From assembly GCA_002410505.1 (NCBI GenBank), contig DHSO01000006.1, positions 1 to 5,417 of the forward strand: DNA of 5,417 bases, given 5' to 3'. The translations under genes and the position numbers were made by a program. The notes under the pieces were generated by a model, which was not told the origin of the DNA, made no database searches, and saw nothing but the letters and a program-made list of their open reading frames with translations. How positions within the stretch are numbered: position 1 is the first letter of the stretch; each line of letters starts with the position of its first letter. Below are positions 1-4,966 of the stretch, one piece after another. The stretch is from Cloacimonetes bacterium UBA5284. GTDB lineage: Bacteria > Cloacimonadota > Cloacimonadia > Cloacimonadales > Cloacimonadaceae.

Positions 1-1
1 T

Positions 2-286
2 CTGGATAAGCAATCTGCGGGCAGTGACATCTGCCGGGCTCTGGCTGCCCAGGATAAGGTCTACCCTCTAAACGATGCACTGGAAGTGATGGATAATCTC
101 ATGGCTCTGGACACCAAGTCAAACAGCCTGGATGATGCCAGAGACTACATCAAGGCACTGGCACCCTGGATCAAAGACGATCAGATCGAATACGACTCAG
201 AAATGAACCCGGTCGGTGTCTCCGGAGCGCATACTCCATTTCCGCCGTTCCATTGGAAGTGCAGGACAACAAGTGTGTTATTATAG
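2..286 (+). CDS. Phage minor head / head morphogenesis protein, Mu gpF-like (C-terminal fragment, 5' end off window)
   Basis: The frame is open from base 2 and ends at TAG 284-286, giving 94 visible residues; the real start lies left of the window. The visible part begins LDKQSAGSDICRAL, continues with a KVYP stretch and ends PPFHWKCRTTSVLL. A D-x-x-S/T...ICR-A-L segment followed by PPFH-x-x-CR-(S/T)-T near the C-terminus is the recognisable end of the phage Mu F / SPP1 gp7 head-morphogenesis domain, a minor capsid protein acting with the portal during head assembly. Between these motifs lies a charged stretch of about 55 residues that is probably helical and linker-like. A GTG at 86 and the ATG at 89 are internal codons, not starts. 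The downstream neighbour is not another phage gene but the tail of an oppositely oriented restriction operon. Domain recognition is by motif only; the fragment's length does not show whether the gene is intact upstream. Confidence 0.8.
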   Translation: MDKQSAGSDICRALAAQDKVYPLNDALEVMDNLMALDTKSNSLDDARDYIKALAPWIKDDQIEYDSEMNPVGVSGAHTPFPPFHWKCRTTSVLL

Positions 287-310
287 TCTAAACATTAACA
301 AATAGATATC

Positions 311-976
311 TTATACATTACCTTGAGCCAATACCATAGATGCTTTATACAATCTTGCATTATTTGAGTTAAATTCGTGTTTTACATCACATTCCAACTG
401 ATAAGCATCAAGGATTTTCCAACCGTTTGTTTTATATACATTATCACTTCCGCTCCTCGAATCAACGTATACCTCGAATCCCATAATAAAGTGGATAGCA
501 TCATGATTGACCTTAAAATCCTCTGATGGAGATAGATAGAATGATCTCATGGAAGTATTTTTAGTCTTTTCGCTAAAAATTTTACATTCTATGTAGTGCT
601 TATGATTCTGGCTAGTTGTTATCTCGATATCAGGATAACCAACTGACTGTTGCTTCCCAGATTTTGTGATTGGTTTGTGTGCGCTGATTTTGTAAAAGTG
701 TAAGGAGTCAACAACATATTGCTCAATGTCGTTTCCAACTTCATTTGGTCGTGGACGCTTAATTCCCTCATTATTCACTATCATGCATGTTCTTTTCGCA
801 ACTTCAATAAGTTTTACTAGGATATCATTATGATTCGCGTCACCATTATCAAATCGTATAACTTTGTGCCCGCTTATGCTCTCTATGATTATACTAAAAG
901 GGATTCCCTTGATTGGCTTTAACATCTGTTTTATTACATTTTCTAGCTTCTCAGTATATTCATCAGTGACCACCAT
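311..976 (-). CDS. Putative restriction endonuclease (subunit), PD-(D/E)XK fold, last gene of R-M operon
   Basis: This 221-aa protein starts at ATG 974-976 and ends at TAA 311-313. An ATG-like extension to 1018 is open, but the inner ATG has a strong Shine-Dalgarno (AGAGGAG, five A's, then ATG) and a 14-nt overlap with the previous gene, so it is preferred. The nuclease core is clear: an N-E-x-G-N-D-I-E helix segment at about 78-85, then GYPDIEI with Asp116, and YIECK with Glu130 and Lys132 (PD-x13-ExK). In this superfamily the Asp and Glu bind metal and the Lys helps activate water for DNA cleavage. The following stretch (about 143-168, with RSFYLSPSEDFKV and DAIHFIMGFEV) is probably conserved core strand and helix. 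It is cytoplasmic, with no signal or membrane segment. As part of a methyltransferase operon it is best read as the cleaving enzyme or one of its subunits. I do not recognise the recognition sequence or the exact family. Confidence 0.75.
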   Translation of the reverse strand: MVVTDEYTEKLENVIKQMLKPIKGIPFSIIIESISGHKVIRFDNGDANHNDILVKLIEVAKRTCMIVNNEGIKRPRPNEVGNDIEQYVVDSLHFYKISAHKPITKSGKQQSVGYPDIEITTSQNHKHYIECKIFSEKTKNTSMRSFYLSPSEDFKVNHDAIHFIMGFEVYVDSRSGSDNVYKTNGWKILDAYQLECDVKHEFNSNNARLYKASMVLAQGNV

Positions 977-1511
977 TTTTTCTCCTCTGATAACTTTTGT
1001 ATGCTTCTTGAAACGCATTCATCGGTGTGAGATCTGTTATTTCAATATGGTGGCACTTATATCCACCATATCCCCCAAATTTTGATCCCATATCTCTTAA
1101 TGGGGCATTATCTACCTCTGTAGCTGTAGCGAAACCACAAACATAAGCTATTGTTCCTGGGTCGATTGATGATGCTTTTTTATCTTGAACACTGATGATA
1201 ATTTGCACATAGAACGGCGCTTTCCTTTTTCTAGCATAATCTTCTCGAACTAATAAATTCAATCGTTGACTGAAGGGGAATGCTGAAGTTTTAATCTCGA
1301 TATCAGTAAAATTTACATCCCCTTTATTGGAGCCGACTCGGTTTTTTCTCCAATCTGAATAGAAATACTGCGCAAAGACAAACTCCCCTAAGATGCCTGT
1401 TAGAGTATCAATATGGGATGCAACAGTTCTATTAACTCTTACAGCATCCACGAGCTTTTGTGCTGCATCAATCATTTCTTTTGTAATCTTGACCACTGGA
1501 TAATCAGCCAT
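963..1511 (-). CDS. Putative PD-(D/E)XK nuclease-like protein, probable second restriction subunit
   Basis: This 182-aa protein starts at ATG 1509-1511, immediately after the TAA of the preceding gene, with a good AAGGGGA Shine-Dalgarno 6 nt upstream. It ends at TGA 963-965. Visible core: an N-terminal helical part, then LTGILGEFVFAQYF with Glu43, GDVNFTDIEIKTSAF with Asp65 and Glu72-Ile-Lys74. The order G-x-x-G-E, then GD, then E-x-K is the usual pattern of a PD-(D/E)XK nuclease, with the first Glu on the helix before the active-site sheet. The later VQIIISV and AYVCGFAT segments (about 102-108 and 122-129) look like core beta strands, and a Gly-rich run (FGGYGGYKCHH, about 145-155) precedes the C-terminal helix. 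The protein is small for a complete endonuclease and sits next to another nuclease-core gene, so a heteromeric partner is likely. It could instead be an accessory nuclease of a different specificity. The nuclease call rests on motif reading, not on a family match. Confidence 0.65.
   Translation of the reverse strand: MADYPVVKITKEMIDAAQKLVDAVRVNRTVASHIDTLTGILGEFVFAQYFYSDWRKNRVGSNKGDVNFTDIEIKTSAFPFSQRLNLLVREDYARKRKAPFYVQIIISVQDKKASSIDPGTIAYVCGFATATEVDNAPLRDMGSKFGGYGGYKCHHIEITDLTPMNAFQEAYKSYQRRKNGGH
982..988 (-). promoter_or_regulatory. Ribosome binding site that decides the start of the 221-aa nuclease
   Basis: GAGGAGA followed by five A's precedes ATG 976. The upstream in-frame candidate at 1018 has no comparable site and would force a 56-nt overlap, so the shorter protein is preferred. 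Confidence 0.75.
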
Positions 1512-2774
1512 TTACAATCCCCTTTTTATTTTTTCAATGCCTTCTAAGACCGGATAAGAAGGAATTTCGTTTGAGATTACTTTTATTTTTTTCTTCTCAT
1601 TGGCAGACATGCTATTATAACAAGATGAGTGGCAATGATATCTAATAGATTGAGTTTTTTTACTATCTTTAGACTTTGAGCATTCGATGATTTTATCAGT
1701 ACAGGTATTCCTCGCCTTACATTCAGAACACAACTCGGGCATCGTTACATGTTGGTCAAATATTAGAAATTGCCTTTGGAATTCTTCGCATATAGTGAAG
1801 GCATTAAAACAAATGGGGCATTTATAACCAAGTTTGTTAGAAGTATTTAGATGTATATCTATGAATCCTGTAGGGATACCAGTAACTGAAGCAAAATCTG
1901 ACATAAGCTCTGGCTTACCTCGTCCAAGTTCTACAGCATAAAGTCTACCCTTTGAGACAAGCATAAAGTCAGTAGGAGCTATCCAGGATTGTCCATAAGC
2001 TTCTTTCTGGTTCAGATCACAAAAAGAATGGAACAGCTTCTGATGTAGTAACAGGGGAATAACATAACCTATATTCTCCCTTATCAACCCCATGTATGCG
2101 AACAATTCAGTAGCCAGCCCCATGTTTTTAGGCATAAACGCAGGAGTTCTTTCACCACAAAAAAAACTTACTATATCCTCATGGAGTAAGTCATTTGACA
2201 TTAAATAGTTGGTTAACTTTGTGATTATATCTTTATCTGGTAGAGAATGAAAATCACTGTTATTCTTTACGCCTAAAACATCTTTTTTGTCGCGTTCACG
2301 TTCTAAAATGCGGTCAATGTCGCTCTTAATTCTTCCGGCGGGAGTATGTTTGAGATAGTAACTAAGCAAAATGTGTTTTGTAAGGTTTGATCTGTGTCTA
2401 ATGTGCGCATCAAGATACATGTTGCCTGCTACATTTTCTTGATCTATGCCTTCGTTAGGCTTAACAATATCGGTCATGAGTAAAAAGTTGATGAATGTGA
2501 AAACCTGCTTAAGGATACTTGGTAGCTTTTCACCATCATCTTTTGTAACAAAAGAATGAGACAATCTCGATATGAGGACATATGTTATCATGTCCGATGC
2601 GTCATCAACACCGATTTTCTTTACATCATAGATTATATTTGATAATCCGTCTAAGTTGTTGTTCTTTAAAAATTTCCTTATTCGCTTATAATGGTCATCT
2701 TTTAGCTTGTTTTTTTCGTAAAATTGCAAATACTCGCAGATATACTTAGTCACTTTACTCAAGTATTCTATCAT
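1512..2774 (-). CDS. R-M operon protein of unknown family with C-terminal zinc-binding Cys/His cluster
   Basis: This 420-aa protein starts at ATG 2772-2774, overlapping the methyltransferase stop by one base (TAATG), with AGGAA 6 nt upstream. It ends at TAA 1512-1514. I do not recognise the family. Residues 1-210 are largely helical and charged, with no motif I can name. Residues 218-303 look like an ordered domain: GLATELFAYMGL with Glu222, then APTDFML with Asp269, then LYAVELGRGKPEL with Glu282 and Lys287. The spacing D-x12-E resembles a PD-(D/E)XK core, but E-L-G in place of E-x-K makes it degenerate at best. Residues 319-385 hold a dense set of potential zinc ligands: CPIC at 319-322, Cys329, His342, CSEC at 349-352, Cys358, Cys365, and HCHSSC at 380-385. 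This suggests two or more zinc sites, plausibly for DNA recognition or subunit contact. From its place between methyltransferase and nucleases it is probably a restriction subunit; that is inference. Confidence 0.6.
   Translation of the reverse strand: MIEYLSKVTKYICEYLQFYEKNKLKDDHYKRIRKFLKNNNLDGLSNIIYDVKKIGVDDASDMITYVLISRLSHSFVTKDDGEKLPSILKQVFTFINFLLMTDIVKPNEGIDQENVAGNMYLDAHIRHRSNLTKHILLSYYLKHTPAGRIKSDIDRILERERDKKDVLGVKNNSDFHSLPDKDIITKLTNYLMSNDLLHEDIVSFFCGERTPAFMPKNMGLATELFAYMGLIRENIGYVIPLLLHQKLFHSFCDLNQKEAYGQSWIAPTDFMLVSKGRLYAVELGRGKPELMSDFASVTGIPTGFIDIHLNTSNKLGYKCPICFNAFTICEEFQRQFLIFDQHVTMPELCSECKARNTCTDKIIECSKSKDSKKTQSIRYHCHSSCYNSMSANEKKKIKVISNEIPSYPVLEGIEKIKRGL
1518..1524 (-). promoter_or_regulatory. 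Ribosome binding site of the 182-aa nuclease-like protein
   Basis: AAGGGGA lies 6 nt before ATG 1511, inside the last codons of the 420-aa gene, whose TAA directly abuts the ATG. It supports this start and coupled translation. Confidence 0.7.
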
Positions 2775-4018
2775 TATGGTTTCCTAAGTATTACAATACG
2801 GTTAGTATTAGTTCCCTTTGTATTATTGGATACGCCCCAAATGTTTGATGTTTTAGTAAACTGCTGCTTGTTAATAATTACAGCCAATACTTCAAAACCA
2901 GCCTGAATAGCAATGGGGACTATGCTTTCTTCTAACTTAATCTTTCCTTTGCGAACTTCACCAACTTCAAATGCTATATATCCGTTTGGCTTAACTACCC
3001 TAAACAGCTCAATGAATACTGATTTCATGAACTGTTCCCATTTATCCAGCTTATTTGTTACAGTAATCTTCTCCTGAACGCTATCAATGTCAATATCATT
3101 AAACCAGCACCTTAACCAGTTGTCACCTGCATAGTCAATAACATCCAAGAATGGAGGAGAAGTCACAATCAGTGTTACACAGGAATCAGGTATTTCTTCT
3201 GTTTTCGAAGCGTCAGCGTTTAAGCATAAAGCTTTGGTACCTATTTCAAACATGCGATCCCTAATATCTTGTGTAATATCCTTTTGCAGCTCACGCGATT
3301 TTTTTAGTATAATCTCTCTGGTGTTTTTATAGGTAGGAATCTGATTATACTTTTTATTAAACTCAACTTGCTTTTGCTGTGAGCAAGCTTGGTTAGGTGG
3401 CAGGGTATACACAGAGAAGAAGTATTTTGAATGACCTGATAGTTTATTAGTTGCAACCATACGAATCCAGTCATCTATATGATCTTGCTTAGAACTGGAT
3501 TTTCTTTCAATAAGATAGTCCCTGATCGATACTAATTCGCTCTCTGTGTCAGCATGATAGAACATAGATAAGTCAATATCTGCCTTTCTATTATCATAAA
3601 GAGGGATAGATACTAATCGTTGTTCTATATCTTTTAAGCTGGGGATTCTGATCCTAGGAATAGTTAAGATGATGCTAAGAGGATTAACGTCATTAACAAT
3701 TACGTTTCTATTGCACAAAGCAGATTCAATGGCTGTTGTTCCTCTACCACTGAAAGGATCGTACACGATGTCATATGGTTTTGTAAAGAGATTGATAAAG
3801 TAATTAGGTAACTGAGGCTTAAAACAGGCTCTGTAGGATACTTCTTGTATACTTGATCCCTGTCTTTGTTTAGATGTCCAGAATTCGTCTGTTATTATGG
3901 GGTATCCATCTGTGTGTATTTGTATATCCCTAGATTTTCTACTTTTTGAATCAAAGATCGAAGGATCATCCTCAAGACTTTCATGAGTGTTCTTTAGTAT
4001 ACTTATAATATCAATCAT
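2774..4018 (-). CDS. DNA methyltransferase of a restriction-modification system (N4-cytosine or N6-adenine type)
   Basis: This AdoMet-dependent amino-methyltransferase is 414 aa from ATG 4016-4018; an in-frame GTG at 4019-4021 would add one residue, but the GATGAGA site sits 5 nt before the ATG and only 2 nt before the GTG. Motif X-like RACFKPQLPNYFI is at about 63-75 and the cofactor motif I YDPFSGRGTT at 86-95. An acidic motif II-like NDVNP is at 109-113 and the catalytic motif IV TSPPF at 286-290. A later FRVVKPNGYIAFEVG strand is at about 339-353. Motifs run X, I, II, then about 170 residues of probable target-recognition sequence, then IV, which is alpha-like order rather than the IV-before-I order of beta-class enzymes. 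TSPPF is common in N4-cytosine enzymes and also occurs in N6-adenine ones, so the methylated base is not decided. It heads the operon and should protect host sites against the downstream nuclease proteins. Target sequence unknown. Confidence 0.9.
   Translation of the reverse strand: MIDIISILKNTHESLEDDPSIFDSKSRKSRDIQIHTDGYPIITDEFWTSKQRQGSSIQEVSYRACFKPQLPNYFINLFTKPYDIVYDPFSGRGTTAIESALCNRNVIVNDVNPLSIILTIPRIRIPSLKDIEQRLVSIPLYDNRKADIDLSMFYHADTESELVSIRDYLIERKSSSKQDHIDDWIRMVATNKLSGHSKYFFSVYTLPPNQACSQQKQVEFNKKYNQIPTYKNTREIILKKSRELQKDITQDIRDRMFEIGTKALCLNADASKTEEIPDSCVTLIVTSPPFLDVIDYAGDNWLRCWFNDIDIDSVQEKITVTNKLDKWEQFMKSVFIELFRVVKPNGYIAFEVGEVRKGKIKLEESIVPIAIQAGFEVLAVIINKQQFTKTSNIWGVSNNTKGTNTNRIVILRKP
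2781..2785 (-). promoter_or_regulatory. Ribosome binding site of the 420-aa zinc-cluster protein
   Basis: AGGAA lies 6 nt before ATG 2774 and within the last codons of the methyltransferase gene. Together with the TAATG stop/start overlap it indicates translational coupling. Confidence 0.65.
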
Positions 4019-4023
4019 CACTA

Positions 4024-4030
4024 TCTCATC
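4024..4030 (-). promoter_or_regulatory. Ribosome binding site of the methyltransferase (weak)
   Basis: GATGAGA lies 5 nt before ATG 4018 and only 2 nt before the alternative GTG 4021, which favours the ATG. The match to AGGAGG is modest compared with the three downstream genes. Confidence 0.45.
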
Positions 4031-4035
4031 TATTA

Positions 4036-4065
4036 ACTATGTTGAGTCCCAAATGTTGGTGTAAA
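4036..4065 (-). promoter_or_regulatory. Candidate hybrid promoter spanning the IS end and flank, reading into the R-M operon
   Basis: On the minus strand TTTACA (4060-4065, five of six with TTGACA) lies 18 bp from CATAGT (4036-4041, four of six with TATAAT). The -35 would be inside the IS end and the -10 at or across the junction with the flank, an arrangement known for IS-formed promoters. The start point would fall near 4029, leaving a very short leader that nearly clips the ribosome site, which weakens the call. Confidence 0.25.
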
Positions 4066-4072
4066 ATCCAAC
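4041..4072 (-). repeat. Putative terminal inverted repeat of the IS256-family element (transposase 3' side)
   Basis: On the minus strand the segment reads inward-to-outward as GTTGGATTTTACACCAAC, then ATTTGGGACTCAAC. The first part contains a small internal inverted repeat (GTTGG/CCAAC at 4055-4059 and 4068-4072). The TTTTACAC plus GGGAC arrangement resembles IS256-family ends. The partner repeat lies outside the window, so the exact extent is unproven. Confidence 0.5.
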
Positions 4073-4151
4073 TCATTGTTTCTCAGGTTATTTGAGGACA
4101 TCTTATCGCCCTCGTTTCTCACAATCTATGTAAGGCCAAGCGACCAATTGC

Positions 4152-4180
4152 ATTGTTTTCATCTTGTTTATCCAAGTCAA
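4152..4180 (-). promoter_or_regulatory. Candidate sigma-70-type promoter inside the IS, reading into the R-M operon
   Basis: On the minus strand TTGACT (4175-4180, five of six) is separated by 17 bp from AACAAT (4152-4157, four of six). It lies downstream of the transposase stop and points at the methyltransferase about 130 bp away. The spacing is ideal but the -10 match is weak. Confidence 0.3.
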
Positions 4181-4208
4181 GTTCTTTTTCAAAACAAGCT
4201 ACCTTGCT

Positions 4209-4269
4209 GCGACGGGCTGGAGCCCTGCGGAGGAGGCGTAGCCGACGGAGCAGGGCTCCAGCCCGTCGC
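4209..4269. repeat. Perfect 20-bp palindromic element with 21-nt loop inside the transposase 3' end
   Basis: The arms at 4209-4228 and 4250-4269 are exact reverse complements over 20 bp, rich in G+C, around a 21-nt loop (4229-4249) that contains a small GGC-GTA-GCC symmetry. In the transposase frame the arms encode RDGLEPC and AGLQPVA. The sequence before it (EKIKEALKKPIPFEA) reads like a natural IS256 C-terminus, so the element appears added to or inserted in the gene end. It resembles a small REP- or MITE-like palindromic repeat. As RNA it would form a very stable hairpin, but no strong T-run follows on either strand, so it is a poor intrinsic terminator. Confidence 0.8.
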
Positions 4270-4963
4270 GCGTTGCCTCAAACGGTATGGGCTTTTTCAA
4301 GGCTTCTTTGATTTTTTCTATTGGCTCTGAAAGATACAGCTTCCCGCTTATCCAGTCCTCTGAATAGTCTTGCAGGATCGCACCAAACAGCCGTAAACAG
4401 CTCTTTTCATCAGGAAAGATCCGGATGCACTTCTCTCTGCGTCGCAGTTCTTCATTCAAGCGTTCCAGTGAATTGGTGCATTTGATCCTGCTCCAATGTG
4501 CCGCCGGGAAATCAAGATAGACCGATATCTCATGATATGTGCTATCCAGCCAATCCAATAGATTGTCCTTGCCCTTGGACTGGGCTGCTCTGTTAAGTTC
4601 TTTCCAGGCTAATTCAAAGGACTCTTTGGTCCGGGAACCTACCAAGTCTTTTATGAGCGGCAGCAACCACAGCAGGTCAGTCTTGGACACTTTGCTCTGG
4701 GCATTTCGCATCCAGTGGACGATACAGCGTTGTCTTAGCTGCCCCGGAAAACACTCTTCTATTGACTTGATCAGTCCATCATGTTCATCGCTGATCCAAA
4801 GTTCCGACCTCTCAAGATCACGAGCCTTTAAGCTTTGCAGAAAGCCTTTCCAGTTATAGTAGCTTTCACGGTTCCCCAAGTGCAGGCCTAGGACATCTCG
4901 GTGCCCATCTTCTCTAAGCCCAATCGCTATCAACACTGCTGTTGAATTAACCTTGCCCTCGAT

Positions 4964-4966
4964 TCA
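4964..4966 (-). other. In-frame TGA stop interrupting the transposase
   Basis: The stop falls seven codons after the first catalytic Asp codon (4985-4987), with recognisable IS256 protein on both sides in the same frame. Ile (ATC) flanks it on both sides. TGA is also the natural stop of the 182-aa nuclease gene in this window, where read-through is not expected, so a nonsense mutation is favoured over a recoded genetic code. Confidence 0.85.

Larger units (their letters stand above)
4022..4198. other. Non-coding gap between methyltransferase start and transposase stop
   Basis: This 177-bp stretch has no convincing gene. It holds the methyltransferase ribosome site and about 20 bp of flank (4019-4040), then the IS terminal sequence (4041-4072), then the IS subterminal region up to the transposase stop. 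The frame open on the plus strand from 4076 encodes nothing recognisable and runs into the palindrome. Two weak promoter candidates reading towards the R-M operon lie here. Confidence 0.6.

Noticed and set aside
864..1085. Plus-strand 73-aa frame with hydrophobic stretches
   Set aside because: It lies antisense across the junction of the two nuclease genes, which have clear motifs and ribosome sites; the hydrophobic look is a by-product of the opposite strand.
1512..1820. HNH endonuclease in the Cys-rich C-terminus of the 420-aa protein
   Set aside because: The CxxC...H...CxxC order is superficially similar, but the His-to-CxxC distance is too short and the Asn-bearing loop and final His of an HNH core are missing, so only a zinc-binding call is kept.
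2724..2906. Plus-strand 60-aa hydrophobic frame
   Set aside because: It crosses the methyltransferase/420-aa gene junction in antisense; both of those genes are well supported.
4209..4269. Intrinsic terminator of the transposase gene
   Set aside because: The stem is strong but lies inside the coding frame and is not followed by a run of T on the minus strand.
4076..4330. Plus-strand 84-aa frame reading through the palindrome
   Set aside because: It is antisense to the IS end and transposase tail. Its DGLEPC...AGLQPVAR part exists only because the palindrome reads similarly on both strands.
4539..4859. Plus-strand 106-aa frame
   Set aside because: It is fully antisense to the conserved part of the IS256 transposase and has no recognisable motif or ribosome site.
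4964..4966. TGA read as Trp (alternative genetic code)
   Set aside because: The 182-aa gene ends at TGA exactly where the next gene overlaps, and the family pattern wants Arg, not Trp, at the transposase site.
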